Source: an uncultured Marvinbryantia sp. (GTDB lineage: Bacteria; Bacillota; Clostridia; Lachnospirales; Lachnospiraceae). From it: a stretch of DNA of 56,750 nt. Location of the stretch: NCBI RefSeq assembly GCF_905201705.1, contig NZ_CAJKOX010000031.1, forward strand, positions 1 to 56,750. Reading direction: 5' to 3'. Of the stretch, positions 7,690 through 15,553 are shown in pieces. A model generated the notes under the pieces. That model was not told where the DNA came from. It saw only the letters and a list, made by a program, of their open reading frames with translations, and ran no database searches. The translations under genes and the position numbers were made by a program. How positions within the stretch are numbered: position 1 is the stretch's first letter; the number at the start of each line of letters is the position of its first letter.

Positions 7690-7786
7690 TCGGCGAAACG
7701 ACGCATTTATTTATGTATTTTTACTAATGTGATCCGCCATTTTGTAAAAAAACAGTCCCGATTTTTTTAAAATAGAGGAGGCTCTT

Positions 7787-8920
7787 ATGAGCATTACCAC
7801 CACCGAAATCCGAAAACTGAACTGCAGCATGGTCTACAAAATGATTTACGAAAGCGACGGCGTCTCCAAGGATATGATCTCCCGCGAGCTGAATTTCAGC
7901 CTTCCCACCATCTCGCAGAATCTGAATACACTGCTGGCCGCAAACAAAATTTACCGTGGCTCTGTGCAGACCGCCACCGGCGGTCGTCCGGCTGTTCTGT
8001 ACAAATTCAATGCCAACGCCAAAATTGCCATCGGCGTGGAGGTTTTGGCAGAACGGCTCAACGTGGCGGCAGTAAACCTGCGCGGGGAAATCCTCAAAAA
8101 CGACACTCTGGAGATCAGCTTTCTGACGAATGAGGCGTATTTTTCTCTTTTCGGCGGATGGATCAACCGCTTTATAAATTCCCTGGAACGTGACCCGCAG
8201 GATATCCTTGGCATCGCCGTGACCATCCAGGGGATCGTCGCCGCGGACGGCGAGCATATTCTGTACGGAAAAATCTTAAACAGCAATGCATTTTCCCGCT
8301 CCGACTTCGCCCGCTGTTTTTCCTGCCCGCTCACGCTGATCCACGATGCGGAAGCAGCCGCGATCGCGGAGCACTGGCACGATTCATCACTGGAGAACGC
8401 TATTTATCTGTCGCTCAATCCGCATCTCGGCTCTGCGGTCATCCTGCATGACGGCGTGCTGCACACCCCGCAGCTCAGCAGCGGAACCGTCGAGCATATG
8501 ACGCTCCATCCAAACGGCAATCTCTGCTACTGCGGAAAACGCGGATGCGCGGATGCCTACTGCTCCGCGAACAGCCTGCTGCGCGGTGCAGCAGAAAATT
8601 TCCCCGCTTTTTTTCAGAATGTACGTATCGGAAACATTAAGGCTATCCAGATCTGGCACAGTTATCTGCAGGAACTCGCCCTGCTGATCGATAATCTGCG
8701 CATGGTAACGGGCTCCGATATCATTATCGGCGGGCTGCTGGCAAAGTATTTTTCGCTGGAAGATCTGCAGTATGTGAAAAACAGCGTACTCTCTTACACT
8801 ACCTTTCGAACCGTTGATTTTCAGATTCACAAAGGCTATCACGGAGAAAAAGCGGCGCTGGTCGGCGCCGCCCTTACATTCATCTGCGATTATTTAAAGA
8901 AAGAAGCGCTGATTTCGTAA
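7787..8920 (+). CDS. ROK-family transcriptional regulator (NagC/XylR type)
   Basis: 377 residues. Residues about 1-70 form a winged HTH (KDMISRELNFSLPTISQNLNTL, positions here split over two helices), followed by a GRP segment typical of the wing in NagC/XylR proteins. The rest is a ROK sugar-kinase-like domain. The zinc-type cluster CYCGKRGCADAYCS is present at about residues 247-260, and the phosphate-binding and Asp region (LIHDAEAAAIAEH) is recognisable, but the kinase motifs are degenerate, as in regulators. GAGGAGG lies 6 nt before the ATG. It probably controls the divergent dehydrogenase in response to a sugar. It ends 13 bp from the end of spoVAE. Confidence 0.85.
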   Translation: MSITTTEIRKLNCSMVYKMIYESDGVSKDMISRELNFSLPTISQNLNTLLAANKIYRGSVQTATGGRPAVLYKFNANAKIAIGVEVLAERLNVAAVNLRGEILKNDTLEISFLTNEAYFSLFGGWINRFINSLERDPQDILGIAVTIQGIVAADGEHILYGKILNSNAFSRSDFARCFSCPLTLIHDAEAAAIAEHWHDSSLENAIYLSLNPHLGSAVILHDGVLHTPQLSSGTVEHMTLHPNGNLCYCGKRGCADAYCSANSLLRGAAENFPAFFQNVRIGNIKAIQIWHSYLQELALLIDNLRMVTGSDIIIGGLLAKYFSLEDLQYVKNSVLSYTTFRTVDFQIHKGYHGEKAALVGAALTFICDYLKKEALIS

Positions 8921-8933
8921 TTCTTTCCCAGCG

Positions 8934-9290
8934 TCATTTCTTCATCTTCGGCTGACAGAGCAGGCTTGCGATATAGGAAAAGATCAGTGCCGCCCCGATC
9001 CCGGCGGCTCCTGCTGTAAATCCGCCCTTAAACAGTCCGATAAAGCCCTCCTTGTCGATTGCTTCCTTCATGCCCTCCCAGATCACGTTTCCGAAACCAA
9101 GAAGCGGCACGCTCGCCCCCGCCCCGGCAAATTCCTGGAAGGGCTTATAAATACCGAGCGCTCCCAGGATCGTCCCCGTCACCACCAGGATCACCATGAC
9201 GCGCCCCGGCATCAGCTTTGTTTTCTCCAAAAGGATCTGCACCAGCGCGCAGATCAGTCCTCCAACCCAGAATGCAGTGATATATTCCAT
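8934..9290 (-). CDS. spoVAE: Stage V sporulation protein AE (SpoVAEb type)
   Basis: 118 residues with about three membrane spans; the length and motifs (GGLICALVQILLEKTKLMPGR, and the GASVPLLGFGN turn) are those of SpoVAEb. With SpoVAC and SpoVAD it forms the channel that moves dipicolinic acid into the forespore, in the inner forespore membrane. It lies 25 nt after spoVAD. The other spoVA genes are 15 kb away. Expression would be expected from sigma-G, but I cannot identify a sigma-G promoter. Confidence 0.92.
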   Translation of the reverse strand: MEYITAFWVGGLICALVQILLEKTKLMPGRVMVILVVTGTILGALGIYKPFQEFAGAGASVPLLGFGNVIWEGMKEAIDKEGFIGLFKGGFTAGAAGIGAALIFSYIASLLCQPKMKK

Positions 9291-9315
9291 CGTATTTCCC
9301 CCTGATTTTTTAGTA

Positions 9316-10326
9316 TCAACAGTGCTCGATCACGACCCCATGCGCGATCCCCGGCACGCTCTGCCCCTCGTTGAAGCTCACCGTCGAGAGCAGCGCTCCG
9401 GTCGGCACGAACAGCACGCGCTTCCAGACGCCCTTGCAGATCTTCGGAAGGATCATCGCCGCGAGCGTCACCGCCGAGCAGCCGCATCCGCTTCCACCCG
9501 AATGCGTATCCTGCGTCTCGCGGTCGTAGATCTCAATTCCGCAGTCCATGTGCTGCTTTGCGATGTCAAAACCCTTTTCCTTCAGAAGATCGACCAGGAT
9601 CGTCTGTCCCACATATCCCAGATCGCCGGTAATGATCTTATCGTAATCCCCCGGCTGGCGATTAAAATCCATCAGATTCTGATAGATGGTGTCGCACGCC
9701 GCCGGCGCCATGCACGCGCCCATATTCAAGGAATCCTTCACGCCAAAATCGACGACCTTTCCCGTCGTGATGCCGGTGATGCGCGCGTGACCGCCCTTTT
9801 CCGCCAGGATAAACGCTCCGCTGCCCGTCACCGTCCAGGTCGCCGCCAGCGGCCGCTGGTTACCGTAGCCGAGCGGAAAGCGAAACTGCTTTTCCGCGCT
9901 TCCAAAGTGGCTTGACGTGATCGCCGCCGCATAATCGGCATAGCCGCCCGCCACCGTCATCGCCGCGAGCGACAACGATTCCCCGCAGGTGGAGCAGGCG
10001 CCGTAAAGCCCAAACAGCGGGATATCCAGATTTTCCATGCCAAAGGACGTGGCGATGAGCTGCCCCAGGAGATCGCCGCCAAACAGATAGCGCACCTGCA
10101 CTGGGAGAAGCTTTGCGTGCTGCAGCGCCGTCTTCATCGCCTCGTTCTGCATGGTACTCTCCGCTTTCTCCCAGTTATCCTCTCCGAAGCGGTCATCATT
10201 GCAGATCAGGTCGAACGCTTTTGCAAGCGGACCCTCGCCCTCCTTCTTTCCCACCACAGAGGACGAGCCAATGATATGCGGCGCTCTTTCAAACTGTATG
10301 CTCTGCTTTCCCATCATCTGATTCAT
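9316..10326 (-). CDS. spoVAD: Stage V sporulation protein AD
   Basis: 336 residues from the chosen ATG, matching the usual 338. It has the thiolase-like fold typical of SpoVAD: GSSSVVGKKEGEGPL at the N-terminus, GLYGACSTCGESL in the middle, SGSGCGCSAVTLAA near the end. It binds dipicolinic acid and is a peripheral part of the SpoVA channel. An in-frame start at 10389 would add 21 basic residues, but GAGGTG 9 nt before 10326 and family length favour 10326. It follows a terminator and a repeat fragment, so it must be transcribed separately from the upstream importer. Confidence 0.93.
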   Translation of the reverse strand: MNQMMGKQSIQFERAPHIIGSSSVVGKKEGEGPLAKAFDLICNDDRFGEDNWEKAESTMQNEAMKTALQHAKLLPVQVRYLFGGDLLGQLIATSFGMENLDIPLFGLYGACSTCGESLSLAAMTVAGGYADYAAAITSSHFGSAEKQFRFPLGYGNQRPLAATWTVTGSGAFILAEKGGHARITGITTGKVVDFGVKDSLNMGACMAPAACDTIYQNLMDFNRQPGDYDKIITGDLGYVGQTILVDLLKEKGFDIAKQHMDCGIEIYDRETQDTHSGGSGCGCSAVTLAAMILPKICKGVWKRVLFVPTGALLSTVSFNEGQSVPGIAHGVVIEHC

Positions 10327-10378
10327 GATTCTGCACCTCTTTTCCGCGCGTCGCCCCTGTCCTTTTCGCCTTTGCCGC

Positions 10379-10400
10379 ACCTGGCTCATTGCTCACGAAA
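10379..10400 (-). repeat. Fragment of the intergenic repeat family
   Basis: The plus-strand sequence ACCTGGCTCATTGCTCACG matches 6187-6205 with one change. It lies directly after the T-run of the minus-strand terminator, the same relative position as copy A. Confidence 0.4.
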
Positions 10401-10440
10401 AAAAGGAGACCGCGCCATTTGACGTTAGTGTCTCCTTTTT
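10398..10440 (-). terminator. Terminator of the BMP/nucleoside importer operon
   Basis: AAAAAGGAGAC and GTCTCCTTTTT pair around a 19-nt loop, 50 bp after the last permease gene. A run of seven T follows on the minus strand. It separates the importer operon from spoVAD. Confidence 0.8.
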
Positions 10441-10489
10441 CTATGCATTTATACAGATTATGTTGACCCTCGCGGGATCATCATCCCTC

Positions 10490-11431
10490 CTACCGCTGTC
10501 CTTTATCGTACGGAATACCCTCCGCCTTCGGCGCGCGCGACTTGCCGGAGGTAAACGCAAGCACTACCAGGGAGATGATGTACGGCAGCATATTGTAGAT
10601 GGTACTCGGCAGCTTTAACGCTACCAGTGCCGGGAATCCGGTGTATACGTTGGACAGCGCACGGAACAGACCGAACAGAAGCGCTGCGAAACCGATGTTT
10701 ACCGGCTTCCACTGACCGAAGATCATTACTGCAAGCGCCAGGAAGCCGAAGCCCGCCACGCCGTTTTCAAATTTCCATTCGCTCACACCCGCCGTGATGT
10801 ACACAATGCCGCCAAGACCGCCGAGCATACCGGAGATCAGCACGCCCGCATAACGCATTTTATACACGTTGATGCCGACGGAGTCCGCCGCCTGCGGATG
10901 CTCGCCGCACGCCTGCAGGCGAAGTCCGAATTTCGTTTTATAAAGTACGATATAGGATGCCACCAGCGCAACCAGCGCGATCAGCATGAACCAGTTAAAT
11001 TCAAATCCGCCGATGCGCACCAGGAACGCCTTCTTACTCTCAATATAGGTGATGGTAGAGGATACGTTATCAGCGCTCTCCGCCATATTGATCGCACGCA
11101 CGATAACAACCGCCGCTGCCGTGCCGAGAAGGTTCAGCGCCGTGCCGACCAGCGTCTGGTCCGCCTTGAAATTAATCGCTGCCACTGCCAGAAGCAGGGA
11201 ATACAGCATACCAAGCGCAACCGCCGCCACGATGACGAGCACGATCATAACAATCGCCGGAACGGTCGCCGGAACGAATTTCAGCACCAGCGCGCCGCCG
11301 AACGCTCCCATAACCATGATACCCTCTAATCCGATATTGATCACACCGCTGTGCTCAGAAAAGCATCCGCCGAGCGCCACCAGGATCAGAACGGAAGCAA
11401 ATATTAATGTGTATTGAATCAAAAGCAGCAT
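10490..11431 (-). CDS. Nucleoside/BMP-type ABC transporter permease 2 (NupQ-like)
   Basis: 313 residues with about eight hydrophobic segments, a BPD_transp_2 (branched amino-acid/ribose type) permease. ACGEHPQAADSVGI is the EAA-like loop that contacts the ATPase; GLEGIMVMGAFGGA near the N-terminus is typical of the NupQ/YufQ branch. It forms a heterodimeric membrane channel with the product of the preceding gene. Its start touches the stop codon of that gene. It is the last gene of the operon, before the terminator at 10398-10440. Confidence 0.88.
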   Translation of the reverse strand: MLLLIQYTLIFASVLILVALGGCFSEHSGVINIGLEGIMVMGAFGGALVLKFVPATVPAIVMIVLVIVAAVALGMLYSLLLAVAAINFKADQTLVGTALNLLGTAAAVVIVRAINMAESADNVSSTITYIESKKAFLVRIGGFEFNWFMLIALVALVASYIVLYKTKFGLRLQACGEHPQAADSVGINVYKMRYAGVLISGMLGGLGGIVYITAGVSEWKFENGVAGFGFLALAVMIFGQWKPVNIGFAALLFGLFRALSNVYTGFPALVALKLPSTIYNMLPYIISLVVLAFTSGKSRAPKAEGIPYDKGQR

Positions 11432-12564
11432 TATGCTTCGCCCCCTTTCTGCATCTGCGCCGCGCGTTTTTCATCCCGCTTATCGAGAAGCCGGTTCAGC
11501 CAGAGCTTGAAGAAAAATACAAAGCCGCAGAGGTAAATGATCAGCGCCGAGATCAGATCCGAGATCTGTGAGCAGTACATCGACTTATCCACGTATGCGC
11601 CGCCGCTGGTAATATGCTGGATAAAGTAGGAGGAGAAAATCGCTCCGATCGGATGCAGTCCTCCCAAAAATGCCGCCGCGATTCCGTTAAAGCCCATGCC
11701 CGGAACACTCGTCTGCGTAACCGCCCACTGCTCCACGCCGGTCAGATAGAAGAACGCAGCGCCCATTCCCGCAAGCGCGCCGGAAATCGCCATCGTAAGA
11801 ATGATATTGTACTTCTCGCGCATACCGCAGTATTTCGCGGCCTGCTTGTTTAAGCCCGTCGCCTTCAGCTCATAGCCGAGCTTCGTTTTTTCCAGAAGCA
11901 CCCACACCAGAATCGCCACCACCACCGCCAGTGGAAGCGCGATCGTCACGTATTTGTTGTTGGCAAAAAGCGCCGAAAGCCCCATGGACGGAATCATCGC
12001 GCCCGGATTTTTGGAGGTCAGCGCCTCAGAGTACGGGCTTGATGGATCCTTCACCGTGGAGAGCAGCATATTCACCACATACAGAGAGATCCAGTTCAGC
12101 ATGATACAGGAAATTACCTCGTTTACATTGCAGTATGCCTTTAAAAGACCGGAAATTGCCGCCAGCGCAGCGCCAACGGCCACCGCCGCCAGAATGCAGA
12201 CATACCATGGAAGATTCCATGCCAGCGCACAGTAGAGACATGCGCCCGCGCCCGCCACGTACTGTCCCGCCGCGCCGATGTTGAAAAGTCCCACCTTATA
12301 GGCAAACAGCACGGAAAGCGAGCACAGAAGCAGCGGCGCCGTCTTTACCAGCGTCGTTCCGAAATACTGCAGCGCCTTCACCTGCGTCGGATAATACATA
12401 AAGTTCTTCAAAATAGAAATGATCGCTTTGCCCGCGCCTGCCGGATTGATCAGCAGCAGTACGATATAACCGACCAGAAGACCGATCAGGATACAGGCCA
12501 GCGAAGCTAACAGAGACTGGAACGCACCGTTGCGCAGGAGGCTCCTCTTTTCTTTTTTATTCAT
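11431..12564 (-). CDS. Nucleoside/BMP-type ABC transporter permease 1 (NupP-like)
   Basis: 377 residues from the ATG at 12564. The hydrophobic segments and the loop ATGLNKQAAKYCGM match the NupP/YufP permease branch. Starting here gives an 8-nt overlap with the ATPase stop codon (ATGAATAA), a coupling arrangement; a longer form would only add 14 odd residues. Together with the NupQ-like protein it makes the transmembrane part of the importer. Confidence 0.88.
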   Translation of the reverse strand: MNKKEKRSLLRNGAFQSLLASLACILIGLLVGYIVLLLINPAGAGKAIISILKNFMYYPTQVKALQYFGTTLVKTAPLLLCSLSVLFAYKVGLFNIGAAGQYVAGAGACLYCALAWNLPWYVCILAAVAVGAALAAISGLLKAYCNVNEVISCIMLNWISLYVVNMLLSTVKDPSSPYSEALTSKNPGAMIPSMGLSALFANNKYVTIALPLAVVVAILVWVLLEKTKLGYELKATGLNKQAAKYCGMREKYNIILTMAISGALAGMGAAFFYLTGVEQWAVTQTSVPGMGFNGIAAAFLGGLHPIGAIFSSYFIQHITSGGAYVDKSMYCSQISDLISALIIYLCGFVFFFKLWLNRLLDKRDEKRAAQMQKGGEA

Positions 12565-14101
12565 TTGTGCTGCCTCCCTTCTTTGCGCCCGCCATATAAA
12601 GGCCAAGCTCCTCTACCGTAACCTTCTTCGGATCAAACTCTCCGACGATCTCACCCTCATACATTACAAGAATGCGGTCGGACACGTTCATAACCTCGTC
12701 CAGCTCCAGGCTGATGAGAAGCACGCCCTTTCCGGCATCGCGCTGCGCCACAAGCTGACTGTGGATATACTCGATCGCGCCGACATCCAGACCTCTCGTC
12801 GGCTGCACTGCGATCAGAAGCTCCGGGTTTTTGTCGATCTCACGGGCAATGATCGCCTTCTGCTGATTGCCGCCAGACATGGAGCGCGCCAGCGTGACCG
12901 GTCCCTGCCCGGAACGCACGTCGTACTGCTCAATCAGACGCTCCGCGTAGGCACGGATATCCTTTTTCTTCAAAAATCCCGCTTTATTGGTAAACTGCGG
13001 CTCAAAATAGCGCTGCAGCACCATATTGTTTTCCAGTGTGTAATCAAGCACCAGCCCGTGTTTGTGGCGGTCCTCCGGAATGTGGCTCATGCCCATGACA
13101 GAACGCTTCCGGATAGGCGCATGGGTGATATCCTCGCCGCACAGCCTGATCGTACCGGATTTTAAAGGCTCCAGCCCGGACAGGCCATAGACAAATTCCG
13201 TCTGGCCGTTTCCGTCAATTCCAGCTATGCAGACGATCTCGCCGCGGCGCACCTGCATACTGACATTGTTCACCGCATTGTTTTTGTGACGCTTCGACGC
13301 CACCGTCATGCCCTGGATATCGAGCACCACCTCGCCCGGCTTCGCGTCCTTTTTCTCTACGGCAAAATTAACGTCTCTTCCAACCATCATCGCGGACAGC
13401 TTTTCCGGCGTGGTATTCTTTGTCTCAACGGTGCCCACGTATTTTCCTTTTCTGAGAACGGTACAGCGGTCGGAAACCTGCATGATCTCCGCCAGCTTGT
13501 GCGTGATAAACAGAATACTCTTTCCCTCCGCCGCGAGACTCTTCATGATCGCCATCAGCTCCTGGATCTCCTGCGGCGTAAGCACTGCCGTCGGCTCGTC
13601 GAAGATCAGTATTTCATTGTCGCGGTACAGCATCTTTAAAATCTCTGTGCGCTGCTGCATCCCGACTGTGATATCCTCGATCAGCGCGTCCGGATCTACC
13701 TGCAGACCGTATTTCTCAGACAGCGCCATCACCTTTTTCTTTGCCTCCTCCTTCTGCAGGAAACCTCCCTTCGTCGTCTCCACGCCAAGGATGATATTGT
13801 CCAGGACGCTGAAACACTCCACCAGCTTAAAGTGCTGATGCACCATACCGATTCCCAGAGCGTTCGCATCATTCGGGTCCCGGATCTCCACCTTTTTTCC
13901 ATCCTTGCGGATCTCGCCCTCCTCCGGCTGATACAACCCGAAAAGCACGCTCATCAGCGTGGATTTTCCTGCGCCGTTCTCTCCAAGGAGTGCATGGATC
14001 TCACCTTTTTTTAGCTGAAGGGTGATATTATCATTTGCTATGATGCCCGGAAAGCGTTTCGTAATGCCAAGCATCTCGACAGCATAATTTTCCAATGTCA
14101 C
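12557..14101 (-). CDS. Nucleoside/BMP-type ABC transporter ATPase (NupO-like)
   Basis: 514 residues with two fused nucleotide-binding domains, as in ribose/nucleoside importers. The first has Walker A LLGENGAGKSTLMS and Walker B ILIFDEPTAVL. The second keeps the signature MSGGNQQKAIIAREI but has a degenerate Walker A (CIAGIDGNGQTE), which is normal for the family. It energises import through the two permeases. It is separated from the binding-protein gene by a terminator-like hairpin (14197-14243) that should lower its expression relative to the binding protein. Confidence 0.93.
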   Translation of the reverse strand: MTLENYAVEMLGITKRFPGIIANDNITLQLKKGEIHALLGENGAGKSTLMSVLFGLYQPEEGEIRKDGKKVEIRDPNDANALGIGMVHQHFKLVECFSVLDNIILGVETTKGGFLQKEEAKKKVMALSEKYGLQVDPDALIEDITVGMQQRTEILKMLYRDNEILIFDEPTAVLTPQEIQELMAIMKSLAAEGKSILFITHKLAEIMQVSDRCTVLRKGKYVGTVETKNTTPEKLSAMMVGRDVNFAVEKKDAKPGEVVLDIQGMTVASKRHKNNAVNNVSMQVRRGEIVCIAGIDGNGQTEFVYGLSGLEPLKSGTIRLCGEDITHAPIRKRSVMGMSHIPEDRHKHGLVLDYTLENNMVLQRYFEPQFTNKAGFLKKKDIRAYAERLIEQYDVRSGQGPVTLARSMSGGNQQKAIIAREIDKNPELLIAVQPTRGLDVGAIEYIHSQLVAQRDAGKGVLLISLELDEVMNVSDRILVMYEGEIVGEFDPKKVTVEELGLYMAGAKKGGSTNE

Positions 14102-14196
14102 CTTCCCCCTTTCTTTCTCTCTCGCATATATTTTTATTCTACCATATATTCTACAGAATTCAAAGAAAAAATAATGATAACATTATGCAATTTAGC

Positions 14197-14243
14197 AAAA
14201 AGGGCACTGCTCTGCGGCAAATTCTGCCGCATTGCAATGCCCC
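14197..14243 (-). terminator. Attenuating terminator between binding-protein and ATPase genes
   Basis: On the minus strand GGGCA/TGCCC enclose a strong inner stem (TGCGGCA / TGCCGCA), followed by TTTTTGCTAAA. It sits 24 bp after the binding-protein stop codon and inside the operon, so it is probably a partial terminator that sets a high binding-protein to transporter ratio. Confidence 0.75.
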
Positions 14244-14266
14244 TCTTATCTTTTCAGATAAAAATT

Positions 14267-15460
14267 TTATTTGATGTTTCCAAGGTCGTTTACAGTGATC
14301 GCTGTCTCCGGCATGGTCTCGGTGTTGTTGTCAACCGTAATATCGCCTGCTACCATAGAAGCTACCAGCGCTCTGTAGTCGTCCTCTGTGAAGGTGTCGC
14401 ACCACTGCGTGCTCTCAAGCGGGAGCTGTACGTAGTTATCTTCCGGATTCTCGGATACCAGACCAAGGTTGTCGATCTTGCCGACATACTGATCCCATGT
14501 TCCTTCCAGAACGATCGCGGAAAGCAGTGTGTTTACCGTCGGAGCAAGACCCTTCATTGCGGAAGTGATGGTCATGCCTTCGCCGTATGCGTCGATGACC
14601 GGAGCCTGATCGGAGTCAACACCGATCAGCTTGCCGCCAACCTTTGCCGCTGCCTCTGCTGCGGAGGTATAGATGCCGCCGCCGCATGCAAATACTACTT
14701 CTACGCCGTTGGTGGAATACCAGGTATCCATCGCTGCTGTGATATCAGCGTCGCCGTAGAACTGTCCGCCGTATGCGTATTCGATCGTAACCTCATCCTC
14801 GATGCCCATCTCTACAGCCGCTGCATTTGCACCCTGCACGTAGCCGAAGCCATAGCGGATAACTGCCGGTACGGACATACCGCCGAGGAAGCCGAGATGC
14901 TTATAACCCATCTTTACTGCCGCATAGCCTGCCATGTAGCCCGGAAGCTCTTCCTGGTAAATTGCGCAGTAGGTATTTTCTACATTATAAACCTCAGAGA
15001 GATCGACATCCGTCTGATCGCCGCGAAGGTCTGCCTCAGACATATCGAGCGCCACAAATTTCACATCCGGATAAGCCGGGGATTCTTCTCTTAAGGTAGC
15101 TCCGAACAGATAGCCCGGAAGCACGATGATGTTGTAGCCCTCTGCGCACGCCTGGTCAACTGCAGCGATACGGTCCGCATCGGAATCTCCGCCCGGTTTA
15201 TAGTAGTTGAAGTCTACACCGTTTTCCTCTGCAAATGCCTTGCATGCCTCGTAGGTCGTTTGGTTGAAGGACTGGTCTGTGATATCACCGGAGTCTGTAA
15301 CCATCGCAATTCTGTAGGTCTCGCCGGAAGTTGTCGTTTCTGTTTCATTCTGCACAACGCTGGAGGTTTCCGCCTCTGTAGCCGTTTCCTTCGCGCCGCA
15401 TGCTGTAGCAGACAGTAACATTGCACCTGCAAGCACTGCTGCCATGAGTTTCTTTTTCAT
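14267..15460 (-). CDS. BMP-family substrate-binding lipoprotein (nucleoside-type)
   Basis: 397 residues. The lipoprotein signal peptide has lipobox LSATAC (Cys21). A Thr/Glu linker and a BMP (Med/PnrA-like) periplasmic-binding fold follow: MVTDSGDITDQSFNQTTYEA, then LGFLGGMSVPAVIRYGFGYVQG and VVFACGGGIYTSAAEAA. BMP proteins in Gram-positives bind purine nucleosides; the exact ligand is inferred from the gene set. AAAGGAGG precedes the start. It is first gene of the importer operon; there is no purine riboswitch in the short leader. Confidence 0.92.
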   Translation of the reverse strand: MKKKLMAAVLAGAMLLSATACGAKETATEAETSSVVQNETETTTSGETYRIAMVTDSGDITDQSFNQTTYEACKAFAEENGVDFNYYKPGGDSDADRIAAVDQACAEGYNIIVLPGYLFGATLREESPAYPDVKFVALDMSEADLRGDQTDVDLSEVYNVENTYCAIYQEELPGYMAGYAAVKMGYKHLGFLGGMSVPAVIRYGFGYVQGANAAAVEMGIEDEVTIEYAYGGQFYGDADITAAMDTWYSTNGVEVVFACGGGIYTSAAEAAAKVGGKLIGVDSDQAPVIDAYGEGMTITSAMKGLAPTVNTLLSAIVLEGTWDQYVGKIDNLGLVSENPEDNYVQLPLESTQWCDTFTEDDYRALVASMVAGDITVDNNTETMPETAITVNDLGNIK

Positions 15461-15496
15461 GATTCTTTACCTCCTTTAGTGATTAACAATAGTGAT

Positions 15497-15502
15497 ATTA
15501 TA
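15497..15502 (-). promoter_or_regulatory. -10 box of the BMP importer operon
   Basis: A perfect TATAAT lies about 35 bp before the start codon at 15460. A weak -35 (TTATAT) would be 16 bp upstream. The short leader shows no riboswitch. Confidence 0.5.
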
Positions 15503-15553
15503 GTAACATTTTTTCGAAATATAAGCAAGCTATTCTAAAAATAATTTTATAAT

